Shown: in pieces, positions 16,513-25,001 of the stretch
Position numbering within the stretch: position 1 is the first letter of the stretch
How the letters are laid out: the number at the start of each line of letters is the position of its first letter
Origin: Saccharomonospora glauca K62
GTDB lineage: Bacteria > Actinomycetota > Actinomycetes > Mycobacteriales > Pseudonocardiaceae
Direction of reading: 5' to 3'
Assembly: GCF_000243395.2 (NCBI RefSeq)
Contig: NZ_CM001484.1
Coordinates: 4,140,662-4,204,661 of the forward strand
DNA length: 64,000 nt
Program-made: the position numbers and the translations under genes
The notes under the pieces: generated by a model
Told to the model about the DNA's origin: nothing
What the model saw: the letters and a program-made list of their open reading frames with translations, nothing else
Database searches by the model: none

Positions 16513-17022
16513 ATGAGGCGCGTGAGCAGCCCCAGGAACCTTTCGGGGGACAACACGGGTGGTGGCCCCGCGGTGCCCTACCTCCCGCTGTCCTCCGACG
16601 ACGGAACAGCACAGGACGCCTCCATCGGCTCGCTGGTGAAGGACGCGGCCCAGCATGTGTCCACGCTGGTCAGAGCCGAGGTCGAACTGATCAAGTCCGA
16701 GGCCGTCGGTGAAGTGAAGAAGGCGTTCAAGGGAAGCCTGTTCTTCGTCGTCGCCGGCGTGATCGCGCTGTACAGCTCGTTCTTCTTCTTTTTCTTCCTC
16801 GGCGAGCTGATCTCCGTGTGGCTTCCGCGCTGGGCCGGGTTCGGCATCGTCTTCCTGCTGATGCTGCTGACGGCCGGGTTCGCGGCCTATCTCGGCCTGC
16901 GGAAGTGGAAGCGTGTGCGGAAACCGCAGCGTTCGATCGACAGCCTGAAAGACACCGCCGAGGTGCTGCGGCACCGGCGGCCGTCCGCCGCGGAGGAGAC
17001 CGACTCCGCGGCGGCGCACTGA
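16513..17022 (+). CDS. Holin-superfamily-III-like membrane protein (Rv3669-like)
   Basis: This 169-residue protein has a soluble N-terminus (about 1-75) with an amphipathic helix, two adjacent transmembrane helices (about 76-100 and 108-128) and a charged tail. This matches the actinobacterial Holin-X/phage-holin-like family (PF07332). The first helix has an unusual run of six phenylalanines. It ends 21 bases before the EphE-like gene, as Rv3669 precedes Rv3670. Despite the family name there is no sign of prophage here; its cellular role is unknown. GTG 16522 is an alternative start. Confidence 0.78.
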   Translation: MRRVSSPRNLSGDNTGGGPAVPYLPLSSDDGTAQDASIGSLVKDAAQHVSTLVRAEVELIKSEAVGEVKKAFKGSLFFVVAGVIALYSSFFFFFFLGELISVWLPRWAGFGIVFLLMLLTAGFAAYLGLRKWKRVRKPQRSIDSLKDTAEVLRHRRPSAAEETDSAAAH

Positions 17023-17043
17023 CGAACATCGCGAGTCCACACC

Positions 17044-17976
17044 TTGTCCACTCCCGATCCTTCGACCGTGCGTCATCCGGGCCCGTGGACACATCGCGAC
17101 GTGTCCGCCAACGGCATCCGCCTGCACGTCGCCGAACTCGGGTCCGGGCCGGCCGTTCTGTTGCTGCACGGCTTCGGCGAGTTCTGGTGGGCCTGGCACC
17201 ACCAGTTGCGCACCCTCTCCGCCGCGGGGTTCCGTGTCATCGCGATGGACCTGCGCGGTTACGGGGACTCCGACAAACCACCGCGTGGCTACGACGGCTG
17301 GACGTTGGCCGGTGACGTCGCCGGCCTCGTGCGGGCGCTCGGGGAACGTCGAGCGCATCTCGTGGGGCACGCCTGGGGCGGTCTGCTCGCGTGGTCGGTC
17401 GCGGCCCTGCACCCCCGCGTGGTCGCCTCGGTGAGCGTGCTCGGCGGGGCCCATCCGCTCGCCCTGCGAACGGCGATCCGCAAGAGCTGGTGGCAGCGGA
17501 CCGGCCAGGCGAAAGCCATGCGCCACTTGTTGTGGTTCCAGACCCCCAAGCTGCCCGAACGCAAGCTCGTGGCGAGCGAGGCGGCCGAGGTGGAACGCCT
17601 GCTCCGCACGTGGTCGGGCGCCGGTTGGCGCGGGCAGCCCGACTTCGAGGAGACCGCGCGCCGGTTCCGGCACGCCATGCGCGTCCCCGGCGTCGCCCAC
17701 AGTGCGTTGGAGTACTACCGGTGGGCGTTCCGCTCACAGTTCCGAAGCGACGGCCGCCGCTTCGCCGAGGCCGTCGCGGGCAGGGTGACGATGCCGGTGC
17801 TGCAGATCCACGGCGCCGACGACCCGTGCGTACTGCCGGACACCGCGCGCGACTCCGCGCCGTGGCGAGGCCCCGATTCCCGGTTCGAGTCACTGCCGGA
17901 AGTGGGTCACTTCCCTCATCTCGAAGCGCCCACGCGCACCACCAAACTCCTCACGGAGTTCCTGCACGGGCTTTAG
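17044..17976 (+). CDS. Alpha/beta hydrolase, EphE-like, nucleophile replaced by Ala
   Basis: This 310-residue alpha/beta hydrolase matches the epoxide-hydrolase subgroup (Rv3670 context). It has HGFGEFWWAWHHQ as oxyanion motif, the GYDGWTLAGDV helix, an acidic residue in GADDPCVLPD and a late His in GHFPHLE. The nucleophile elbow reads GHAWGG where epoxide hydrolases have GHDWGG, so residue 110 (codon GCC) is Ala. The enzyme is probably inactive as an epoxide hydrolase or uses another chemistry. TTG 17044 is the best start. It converges with marP, leaving almost no spacer. Confidence 0.82.
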   Translation: MSTPDPSTVRHPGPWTHRDVSANGIRLHVAELGSGPAVLLLHGFGEFWWAWHHQLRTLSAAGFRVIAMDLRGYGDSDKPPRGYDGWTLAGDVAGLVRALGERRAHLVGHAWGGLLAWSVAALHPRVVASVSVLGGAHPLALRTAIRKSWWQRTGQAKAMRHLLWFQTPKLPERKLVASEAAEVERLLRTWSGAGWRGQPDFEETARRFRHAMRVPGVAHSALEYYRWAFRSQFRSDGRRFAEAVAGRVTMPVLQIHGADDPCVLPDTARDSAPWRGPDSRFESLPEVGHFPHLEAPTRTTKLLTEFLHGL

Positions 17977-17977
17977 C

Positions 17978-19162
17978 TCAAGCCGTGCAGGAGCCGGTCG
18001 CGACCTTCGAGGTGAAGGAGTCCGCCCGCTCGATCTCGTCCCGGACCTCGTCGGCGGTGAGCACGAACCCGGTGTCCGGGTCCTCCACCGAGGCACCGAA
18101 CACCACCCCGACGACCCGACCTTCCGGATCGATCAGCGGGCCTCCCGAATTGCCGCTGCGCACCTGTCCGCGCACGGTGTAGACGTCCCGCTGGACCGTC
18201 GCGGAGTCGTAGATGTCGGGACCGCGCAACGTGATGCGTTCGCGGATACGGGTCGGTGTCGCGGTGTACGGGCCGTCCAGCGGATAGCCGAGCGCGATGG
18301 TGTCGTCTCCCGCGGAGGCGGGTTCGGACGCCAAGGGGAGCGGTTGGGCGGGCAGCCCCGGCACGGCGAGCACCGCGAGGTCGGTGGCCGGGTCGTAGTG
18401 CACCACCTCGGCCGGGAGGTTGCCCCACGCCGTCTCCACGGTGACTCGGTCGGTGCCCGCGACGACGTGCGCGTTGGTCATCACCCGCTCGTCGTCGACG
18501 ACGAACCCAGTGCCTTCGAGCGAACGTGAGCAGCTCGGAGCGGTGCCCCGCACCTTCAACACGCTGGTCCGCACTCCGCGGACCACCTCGCTGTCCTGCA
18601 GTGCCGGGTCGGGAGGTTCAATCTCCCGCACGGGCGTGTCCTGGAACGGGGCCAGGATTGCGGGGAACCCGGACTCGTCGAGCAGTCGCCGCAACTCCCC
18701 CGGAAGCCCCTGAGCGGCCTCGGGCATCACTTCGTTGACGCCACCGAGCACGGACGAGTTGTTGATGGCCCTGGTCAGCCCCGGCATGGCGGCGACGCTC
18801 GTCAACGGCAACGCGATCAACCACGCCACGACGAACACCACGGCGCCCTGCACCACCGCCCCCAGCGCGTTGTCCAGGCCCGAGAGCTTGGGCGAGGAGA
18901 TCCTGCGCTTGAGCTTGTTGCCGAAGTACACGCCCACGGTCTCGCCGAGCGCCACGAGGAAGACCACCGTGCCGACCGCGATCCCGACCCGTGCGGCGGG
19001 GTGGTCGAACATCTCGACGACGAGGGGAGCGAGCTGGATGCCGAGCACCGCGCCCACGATGACCCCGAGAAAGGCGGGCAGAGCGACGACGAAGCCCTGA
19101 CGCGCGCCGGAGACCGCCGCGAGCAGTGCCAGTACGACCACCAGCACGTCGACCCAGTTCAC
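17978..19162 (-). CDS. marP: Membrane serine protease MarP (Rv3671c-like)
   Basis: This 394-residue protease has four N-terminal transmembrane helices of CvpA type (about 1-125) and a periplasmic chymotrypsin-like domain. The triad is His232 (TNAHVVAG), Asp261 (TDLAVL) and Ser339 (RSGNSGG). Cys211 and Cys392 match the redox-sensitive disulfide of mycobacterial MarP, which supports acid and oxidative stress resistance by processing wall hydrolases. The GTG start at 19162 overlaps the NUDIX stop by four bases and has GGGAG upstream. It is last in the nth-thioredoxin-NUDIX-marP operon. Confidence 0.92.
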   Translation of the reverse strand: MNWVDVLVVVLALLAAVSGARQGFVVALPAFLGVIVGAVLGIQLAPLVVEMFDHPAARVGIAVGTVVFLVALGETVGVYFGNKLKRRISSPKLSGLDNALGAVVQGAVVFVVAWLIALPLTSVAAMPGLTRAINNSSVLGGVNEVMPEAAQGLPGELRRLLDESGFPAILAPFQDTPVREIEPPDPALQDSEVVRGVRTSVLKVRGTAPSCSRSLEGTGFVVDDERVMTNAHVVAGTDRVTVETAWGNLPAEVVHYDPATDLAVLAVPGLPAQPLPLASEPASAGDDTIALGYPLDGPYTATPTRIRERITLRGPDIYDSATVQRDVYTVRGQVRSGNSGGPLIDPEGRVVGVVFGASVEDPDTGFVLTADEVRDEIERADSFTSKVATGSCTA

Positions 19163-19869
19163 CGTCTTTCTCCCGTCACATCGGTCCGGCCGGCCACGCG
19201 CGCCTCGTGTTCGGCCAGTGCCACGTCGAGTTCCCGCACATCGTCGCGGTCCCACTCCTCGGCCCAACCACCGAGGTCCAGCAACGTCGACAGCAGACCG
19301 GCCGTGAAACCCCAGACGAACAGGCCCCGGACGGTGAAGGCGGGGCCGCGCCAGCCCGAACTCCTCAGCCGGACCGAGAAACGGTTGGCGGGGTCGGCGA
19401 GTTCCGAGATCGGCACTCTCGCCACGGCCGCGGTCTCCGCCGGGTCGACGGGCCTCACGGGTGACGGCGAGTGCCAGTGCGCGAGCACCGGCGTGACCGC
19501 GAACTTCGACACGGGCACGTACAGCTCGGGGAACACGGCGACGGGGCGCACCCCGGCGGGCTCCACCCCGGTCTCCTCCTCCGCCTCTCGAAGCGCGGTC
19601 GCCACCGGCCCCTCGCCGTCCTCGGCCCCGCCGCCGGGGAAGGCCACCTGACCCGCGTGGGAGCCGAGCGTGTCGGCCCTCCGCAGCAGCAGGACGTCGG
19701 GTCCGTCGGTCTTCTCGCCGAACAACATGAGCACCGAGGCTCGCCGAGCATCGGTGCGCGGTGGGACGGTGATACGCGTGAACGTGGTCGAGTCCACCTT
19801 CGCGCTCGCCTCGACGAGCGGGCGGAGGAAGTCCGGTGCCTCGGTCACCGGCACCAACGGTCCGCTCAT
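19159..19869 (-). CDS. NUDIX hydrolase, CoA pyrophosphatase type (Rv3672c-like)
   Basis: This 236-residue NUDIX protein has the box at about residues 79-101 (GGGAEDGEG then REAEEETG), preceded by the FPGG motif typical of CoA-pyrophosphatases. It probably hydrolyses CoA or a related nucleotide. It overlaps its upstream neighbour (thioredoxin) and downstream neighbour (marP) by four bases each, so translation is likely coupled. Confidence 0.88.
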   Translation of the reverse strand: MSGPLVPVTEAPDFLRPLVEASAKVDSTTFTRITVPPRTDARRASVLMLFGEKTDGPDVLLLRRADTLGSHAGQVAFPGGGAEDGEGPVATALREAEEETGVEPAGVRPVAVFPELYVPVSKFAVTPVLAHWHSPSPVRPVDPAETAAVARVPISELADPANRFSVRLRSSGWRGPAFTVRGLFVWGFTAGLLSTLLDLGGWAEEWDRDDVRELDVALAEHEARVAGRTDVTGERR

Positions 19870-20456
19870 CGCGTTCCCTCCACCGCGTTCACGATCTCGT
19901 CGATCGACGTGAACAGGCGAGGCTTGGTCACGAGCCGCGCCTCGCCGTCCTCGACGACGTACGAGGCCGGCAGGCCGGCGGGCACCCGCAGCGCCTTGCG
20001 TACCGGGCCCGTGGCGCCCTCGCCGTCATGGAGCGCGGGCAACCGTACCCCGAGATCGGCGAGCAGTCGAAGGCCGTCCTCCTGTGAACTCTGCACCTGC
20101 ACCGTCACGACGCGGACGGCCTCCGGCCGGGCGGCGTACTCCGCGAGCAACGGCAGCTCCTCCCGGCAGGGTTCACACCACGTGGCCCACACGTTCACGA
20201 GCGTCGGTCCGTCCCCCAGTGCGTCGGCGAACCGCACCCGCGAGCCGTCGCCGAGACAGTGGACCTCCACCCCGGCGAACTCCTCGGCTTCGCCGCCTTC
20301 GTCCGGAACACACGCCGCGAGCGCCGCCCGCTCCCTGGCGGGCCCGAGATCGGTCTCGGGCTCCGGTGGAACGCTCTCCGACCTGGGCAGCAGCGCGACG
20401 ATCAACGCGAGTGCCAGCGCACCCACGGCCAGTGCCCACTTCGTCGCCCTCGTCAA
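19866..20456 (-). CDS. Membrane-anchored TlpA-like thioredoxin (Rv3673c-like)
   Basis: This 196-residue protein has a signal-anchor (about 5-23) and a thioredoxin domain (about 60-190). The active site WATWCEPC holds Cys94 and Cys97. Two further cysteines (49, 67) in the linker may also be redox-active. It should reduce disulfides outside the membrane. A TTG start at 20456 is chosen because it overlaps the nth stop by four bases (TTGA), and the frame further upstream reads antisense to nth. Confidence 0.88.
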   Translation of the reverse strand: MTRATKWALAVGALALALIVALLPRSESVPPEPETDLGPARERAALAACVPDEGGEAEEFAGVEVHCLGDGSRVRFADALGDGPTLVNVWATWCEPCREELPLLAEYAARPEAVRVVTVQVQSSQEDGLRLLADLGVRLPALHDGEGATGPVRKALRVPAGLPASYVVEDGEARLVTKPRLFTSIDEIVNAVEGTR

Positions 20457-21223
20457 GATCGTGTCACCAGCTCCAACAGGTGATCGCGCTCGGCTCCCTT
20501 CACGAGCTTCGCCGCGACGTCGAACTCGGTGGGCCCCGCACCGAAGGACGGGCAGTCCTTGGCCAACGGGCACGCGCCGCACGCGGGCTTGCGCGCGTGA
20601 CACACCCGGCGTCCGTGGAAGATCACGCGATGTGACAGCAGGGTCCAGTCCTTGCGCGGGAACAGCGAGCCGATCTCGTGCTCGACCTTCACCGGGTCCT
20701 CGCTGTCGGTCCAGCCCCAGCGTCGCACGAGCCGGCCGAAGTGCGTGTCCACAGTGATGCCCGGAACCCCGAACGCCTCGCCGAGCACCACGTTGGCCGT
20801 CTTGCGTCCCACCCCTGGGAGCTTCACGAGGTCGTCGAGCTTGCCGGGCACCTCGCCGCCGTGCCGTTCCACGAGGGCGGCGCCGAGCCCCATCAGGGAG
20901 GTCGCCTTGTTGCGGAAGAACCCGGTGGGGCGGATCAGTTCCTCCAACTCGGTACGGTCGGCTCCCGCGTAGTCGGCCGCGGTCCGGTAACGGGCGAACA
21001 GGGCGGGGGTGACCTGGTTCACCCTCTCGTCGGTGCACTGCGCGGACAGTATGACGGCCACCAGCAGCTCCAGTGGCGTCGAGAAGTTCAGTTCGCAGTG
21101 TGCGTTTGGGTAGGCCACATCGAGGCAACGTTTCATACGCCGCGCGCGTCTGACCAACGACAACCGGCTCTGATCAGCGACTGCACGCCCCTTTCGGGGG
21201 GCGTTACCGACGGTTGACGACAC
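20453..21223 (-). CDS. nth: Endonuclease III
   Basis: This 256-residue base-excision repair glycosylase/AP lyase removes oxidised pyrimidines. It shows [11 protein letters not shown], the helix-hairpin-helix [13 protein letters not shown] with the catalytic Lys, the catalytic Asp in VDTHFGR, and the 4Fe-4S ligand pattern C-x6-C-x2-C-x5-C near the C-terminus. The GTG at 21223 gives an N-terminus longer than the mycobacterial one by about ten residues; ATG near 21136 would delete part of the conserved first helix. It heads the nth-thioredoxin-NUDIX-marP operon. Confidence 0.93.
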   Translation of the reverse strand: MSSTVGNAPRKGRAVADQSRLSLVRRARRMKRCLDVAYPNAHCELNFSTPLELLVAVILSAQCTDERVNQVTPALFARYRTAADYAGADRTELEELIRPTGFFRNKATSLMGLGAALVERHGGEVPGKLDDLVKLPGVGRKTANVVLGEAFGVPGITVDTHFGRLVRRWGWTDSEDPVKVEHEIGSLFPRKDWTLLSHRVIFHGRRVCHARKPACGACPLAKDCPSFGAGPTEFDVAAKLVKGAERDHLLELVTRS

Positions 21224-21334
21224 CCCGCTAGCCTACGTGCGCCGTCGGGGCAGGAAGCCACCTCCTTCGCTGACGTCGGCTCACCGGTGGTGGACCGACG
21301 ACCGAGCCCGGATGAGCTAGGGATCAGGAGTGAT

Positions 21335-21586
21335 ATGACCGTCTGGTTCGTGATCGCGGTACCTGTCGTGGTGATGCTCTTCGCGCTCGGTATGGAACGA
21401 GTCGAACACCGACTGCGTCACGTGTCCGTGCGCGGGGAGGACGTCGAGGAGTTCCTGGAGCAGGCTCGCCCGGACGAAGTCAGGGCTCTTTACGGGCACG
21501 GAATCGGCCGTGCGCTGGAGTTGTTCCGGTTGCGTCGGCTGGCCGGAAGGGCGGCCAAGGGAAAGCAACGTAGCCTCCGGAGTTAG
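21335..21586 (+). CDS. Small single-pass membrane protein (Rv3675-like position)
   Basis: This 83-residue protein begins TVWFVIAVPVVVMLFALGM, one transmembrane helix, followed by a basic and acidic cytosolic part (ERVEHRLRHVSV onward, then LFRLRRLAGRAA). CAGGAG lies seven bases before ATG 21335. Its place between nth and crp equals that of M. tuberculosis Rv3675. Function is unknown. Confidence 0.72.
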   Translation: MTVWFVIAVPVVVMLFALGMERVEHRLRHVSVRGEDVEEFLEQARPDEVRALYGHGIGRALELFRLRRLAGRAAKGKQRSLRS

Positions 21587-21727
21587 GCTGTTCGGTCGGA
21601 CGAGATCCTCCGCCGGGCCCTTCAACAGGGAGTATTCGAGCGAATGCGATGGGTTCGCGACACTCGTACTCACCAGTAGCAGGTTGCCGATCGAGGGCCG
21701 AGCGGGGGGCGATCTCGGAAGCACGCC

Positions 21728-21742
21728 CTACACTGCATGTAG
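21728..21742 (+). promoter_or_regulatory. Inverted repeat upstream of crp
   Basis: CTACA (21728-21732) and TGTAG (21738-21742) form an inverted repeat around CTGCA. An overlapping CACT-N6-AGTG also reads as an imperfect Crp-like half-site pair. It lies 61 bases before the crp start and could be an autoregulatory site. Confidence 0.3.
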
Positions 21743-21802
21743 TGATCGGCGACATGTCGCCCCTCGCGTGGAGGCGACTGTCGCTACCAAAGGAGGCACG
21801 AG

Positions 21803-22477
21803 GTGGACGAGACCCTGGCCCGCGCGGGCATCTTCCAGGGTGTGGAACCGGCGGCAGCCGAGGCGCTCGCGCAGACTCTGGAGACAGTGGAATTTCCCCG
21901 TGGCCACGTGATCTTCAACGAGGGCGAGCCGGGGGACAAGCTCTACATCATCAAGTCGGGCAAGGTGAAGATCGGCCGCAAGTCGGCCGACGGTCGGGAG
22001 AACCTCTTCCAGATCATGGGCCCGTCCGACATGTTCGGTGAGCTGTCGATCTTCGACCCCGGCCCGCGCACGTCGACCGCGACCACGGTCACCGAAGTGA
22101 GCGCGGTCACGATGGATCGCCCGGCATTGCGACAGTGGATCTCGACGCGACCGGAGATCGCCGAGCAGCTCCTCCGCGTCGTCGCGCGTCGGCTCCGGCG
22201 CACCAACAACATGGTCGCCGAGCTGATCTTCACCGACGTTCCGGGCCGAGTGGCGCGGGCGCTGCTGCAGCTCGCCCAGCGCTTCGGCAGCCAGGAGGCC
22301 GGCCTGCTGCGGGTCACCCACGACCTGACGCAGGAGGAGATCGCCCAGTACGTCGGCGCGTCGCGAGAGACCGTCAACAAGGCCCTCGCCGACTTCGCGC
22401 ACCGCGGCTGGCTGCGCCTGGAAGGCAAGAGTGTGTTGATCCTCGACCCGGAGCGACTGGCTCGCCGGGCTCGCTGA
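21803..22477 (+). CDS. crp: cAMP receptor protein, Crp (Rv3676-like)
   Basis: This 224-residue regulator has an N-terminal cyclic-nucleotide-binding domain with phosphate-binding cassette [14 protein letters not shown] (78-91; Glu80, Arg89, Thr90). Arg130 and Asn135 lie at the positions that contact cAMP in mycobacterial Crp. The C-terminal winged helix includes [21 protein letters not shown]. It should be a cAMP-responsive global activator or repressor. GTG 21803 follows GGAGG. The start agrees with the M. tuberculosis length exactly. Confidence 0.95.
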   Translation: MDETLARAGIFQGVEPAAAEALAQTLETVEFPRGHVIFNEGEPGDKLYIIKSGKVKIGRKSADGRENLFQIMGPSDMFGELSIFDPGPRTSTATTVTEVSAVTMDRPALRQWISTRPEIAEQLLRVVARRLRRTNNMVAELIFTDVPGRVARALLQLAQRFGSQEAGLLRVTHDLTQEEIAQYVGASRETVNKALADFAHRGWLRLEGKSVLILDPERLARRAR

Positions 22478-22541
22478 ACGAAAACGCTGGTCCGTGCCTC
22501 AACGGGGAGGCCGATGAGCGCGTCGAAGAAATTGATACGGA

Positions 22542-22590
22542 ACAAGGGGCCGGGCGCCACCCCCGACGTGGCACTCATCCGGCCCCTTGT
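22542..22590 (+). terminator. crp terminator, branched hairpin
   Basis: A 12-bp outer stem (22542-22553 with 22579-22590) encloses a smaller GCCAC/GTGGC stem (22556-22560 with 22568-22572). Upstream GGCCGATGAG (22509-22518) could pair instead with 22574-22584, so an alternative fold exists. Confidence 0.7.
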
Positions 22591-22936
22591 CCGTTATGCG
22601 CGGGCCGTCCCCCGACAGACCGCGCTCCCCGCCCTCCGGTTGTAGGCCCCGACCCGAAACCCGGAGGGAGTCTCTAGTTGTCGACCGCCGCACGACCCCT
22701 TGGCGGTGCCGCGTCGACGAAGTCCACGTCTTCGATAATCCAGCTGCGGGGGCCTCCCCGATAGGGTCCCATGGCCCCACCCCACTGGTTCAAGTACGTT
22801 CACCCTCAAAGACGCCCGGAACTCGGATTTGATGCCGACATCCTCAACACCGTTACCGTTTCGATACCTACGTACCCAGCAGTGGGCGCTTTACACCTCT
22901 TTCGAGTCGATCCTTGCAAGTTTCGAGGGAAAATAG

Positions 22937-22973
22937 TGGTACCTCCGTACCAATCCTTGAGGCATACTGGTAC
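22937..22973 (+). promoter_or_regulatory. TGGTAC operator-like array before MFS gene
   Basis: TGGTAC-CTCC-GTACCA (22937-22952) is a perfect 6-bp inverted repeat. A third TGGTAC lies at 22968-22973, 31 bp from the first (about three helical turns). The array overlaps the CATACT -10-like element (22963-22968) and ends three bases before the GTG start at 22976, an ideal place for a repressor. Confidence 0.5.
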
Positions 22974-22975
22974 GC

Positions 22976-24220
22976 GTGTCCCACTCTGCTGAGTCCGGTC
23001 GCACGACACTCGCCGACTACCGGCTGGCTCTGAGCACCCGGCAGGCTCGCCTCCCCATCATCGCGTCACTGCTGGCCCGACTTCCCGTGGCCATGGTCGG
23101 TATCGCCGAGCTGCTCTACGTGCAGCACGAGACCGGCACGTACGCCACGGCGGGCCTGGTCTCCGCCAGCACGCTCGTCGGCGTCGCCGTGGGCTCGGTG
23201 GCTCAAGGCAGACTCATGGACCGATTCGGGCCCACTCGACCGTTGCTCGTCGTAGCCGCGCTGTTCGGAATCACCGTGGCGGCTCTGACCTTGGCCATCG
23301 AAGCGCACGTGAGCACTCCGGTGCTGGTGGTGCTCGCCATCGGTATCGGCGTCTTCGAACCCTCCTGTGGCTCCGCCTCACGAGCGTTGTGGGGCAGGCT
23401 GCTGCCGTCGGGCCCCGCCCTTACCGCCGCCTACTCGTACGAGGCCATCAGCATGGAGGTCTTCTTCATCCTCGGGCCCGGCCTCGCCGGCGCGCTCATC
23501 GCCGCCCCGTGGCCCGGCACCGGCATGGTGCTCGCGGCCTCGTGCATGATCCTCGGCGCGGTCCTGTTCGCGCTCAGCCCCGCGGTCCGGGCCTGGCCTC
23601 CGGCGGCCCGGACCGACACGACCCTACTGGGAGCGTTGGCCAGCCCCGGCATGCGCACGCTCGCCCTCGCCGCCCTGGGCTTCGGCATGGTCATCGGCTT
23701 CGTCGAGGTCGCCGTCCCGGCGGCCGCCACCGAGGCCGGCAACACCGCGATGGGCGGCGTCCTGCTGTCGGTGTGGTCGGTGAGCTCGGTGATCTTCGGG
23801 ATCCTGTTCAGCCTCCGCCCCTGGCCCAGGTCCCTGGAACTGCGGTTGCCCGTCCTGCTCGCGCTCTTCGGGGCCGGGGTCGCGTTGCTCGCATGGCCGT
23901 CGACGCTGTGGGGCCTGGCCTCGGCGATGCTCGTGGCGGGCGCCCTGATCACGCCCCAGTCCACGAGCCATTCGATGACCATCGAACTCGTCGCGCCGAA
24001 GAACGTGGCCGCCGAGGCGTTCGGCTGGGTGCTCACGGCCGTCACGCTGGGCCTCGCGCTGGGGCAGTCGGTGAGCGGCCACCTGGTGGAGCGCAGCGGC
24101 CCGCCACTCGCGTTCCTCACGGCCGCGGGCTGTGCGTTCGTACTGGCGGGCATCGTGTGGTGGCGGAAGGCGACCGTGCGCGCGGCCGAGCCCGAACGAG
24201 CAGACCGCGCGCTCGTCTGA
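22976..24220 (+). CDS. MFS transporter
   Basis: This 414-residue major-facilitator protein has twelve predicted helices, with the loop 2-3 motif GRLMDRFGPTRP between helices 2 and 3. It resembles the MFS protein at 42388 in the same window in length and N-terminal pattern (LPI-ASLL, then AGLVSASTLVG), so the two are probably paralogues. A multidrug or metabolite export role is likely, but the substrate is unknown. GTG 22976 sits within a candidate operator region and may begin a leaderless mRNA. It converges with the metallo-beta-lactamase-fold gene. Confidence 0.85.
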   Translation: MSHSAESGRTTLADYRLALSTRQARLPIIASLLARLPVAMVGIAELLYVQHETGTYATAGLVSASTLVGVAVGSVAQGRLMDRFGPTRPLLVVAALFGITVAALTLAIEAHVSTPVLVVLAIGIGVFEPSCGSASRALWGRLLPSGPALTAAYSYEAISMEVFFILGPGLAGALIAAPWPGTGMVLAASCMILGAVLFALSPAVRAWPPAARTDTTLLGALASPGMRTLALAALGFGMVIGFVEVAVPAAATEAGNTAMGGVLLSVWSVSSVIFGILFSLRPWPRSLELRLPVLLALFGAGVALLAWPSTLWGLASAMLVAGALITPQSTSHSMTIELVAPKNVAAEAFGWVLTAVTLGLALGQSVSGHLVERSGPPLAFLTAAGCAFVLAGIVWWRKATVRAAEPERADRALV

Positions 24221-24224
24221 CGTC

Positions 24225-25001
24225 TCAGCCCCGCGTGGCCAGGTATTCCAGCTGCGCACGCACGCTCTCCTCCGCTGGCGCCCACAACGCTCGGTCGACG
24301 TCCGCGTAGACGATCTCCACCACCTGTCGGGGCGTGGCGTCCTCACCCAGCTGCCGGAGCGCCTCCCGCACCTGGTCGAGACGTCGCTCCCGATGGCGGA
24401 GGTGTTCCGCGACCGTGCTCGTGAGGTCCGTCAGCTCGGGCCCGTGTCCCGGCAACCCCAACGTCCCCGGCGGCAGGGCGTGCAACGCCCGCAGGGAATC
24501 GAGATAGTCCCCGAGGTCGGTGAGCACGGTGGTACCGCGACCGAGCACCGTGTCACCGGTCAACACCTGGGGCCGATCCCCGTCCTCGGCGAGGAGCACG
24601 ACGGAATCGTCGGTGTGGCCCGGCGTGTGCATCACCTTCAAGGTCAGCCCCGCGGCCCGAAGCACCTCGCCGTCCTCCAACGGGTCGGCCCCGTGGCACA
24701 GCTTCGGGTCGAACGCGCGTACGGGCACGTCCAGCTCCCGCGCGAGCACCGGCGCCCCCTCGGAGTGATCGGGATGCCAGTGGGTGAGCAGGACGAGTTC
24801 CACGTCCGACAGTCGCGTCAGCGCGTCCAGGTGCTCGTCGAGCGCGTGACCGGGGTCCACCACCACCCGGCCCGAACTCCCCGGTGCCCGCAGGACCCAG
24901 GTGTTGGTGCCTTCGAGCGTCATCGTCGACGGGTTGTTCTGCAACAACACCGTCGCGATGGAGGACACCGGACGGAGAACGCCGTAAGCAGGGTGATCCA
25001 T
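24225..25001 (-). CDS. Metallo-beta-lactamase-fold hydrolase (Rv3677c-like)
   Basis: This 258-residue protein carries the metal site THWHPDHSEG (His74, His76, Asp78, His79), PGHTDDS, TGDTVLG and GHGPEL. It also has a C-terminal helical extension seen in LACTB2-like RNases/thioesterases. A binuclear zinc hydrolase is expected; the substrate is unknown. ATG 25001 shares one base with the NUDIX stop (TGATG), so the two are translationally coupled. Confidence 0.88.
   Translation of the reverse strand: MDHPAYGVLRPVSSIATVLLQNNPSTMTLEGTNTWVLRAPGSSGRVVVDPGHALDEHLDALTRLSDVELVLLTHWHPDHSEGAPVLARELDVPVRAFDPKLCHGADPLEDGEVLRAAGLTLKVMHTPGHTDDSVVLLAEDGDRPQVLTGDTVLGRGTTVLTDLGDYLDSLRALHALPPGTLGLPGHGPELTDLTSTVAEHLRHRERRLDQVREALRQLGEDATPRQVVEIVYADVDRALWAPAEESVRAQLEYLATRG

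Larger units (their letters stand above)
22478..22975. other. Intergenic region between crp and an MFS gene
   Basis: About 500 bases hold the crp terminator (22542-22590), a second weaker hairpin (22684-22689 with 22702-22707, flanked by GTCGAC sites), and then an AT-richer stretch from about 22795 that ends in the TGGTAC-type operator region (22937-22973). No credible gene was seen. Confidence 0.5.

Noticed and set aside
16513-17022. Prophage holin
   Set aside because: The family name is historical. The gene is in conserved chromosomal order (Rv3669 position) with no phage genes nearby.
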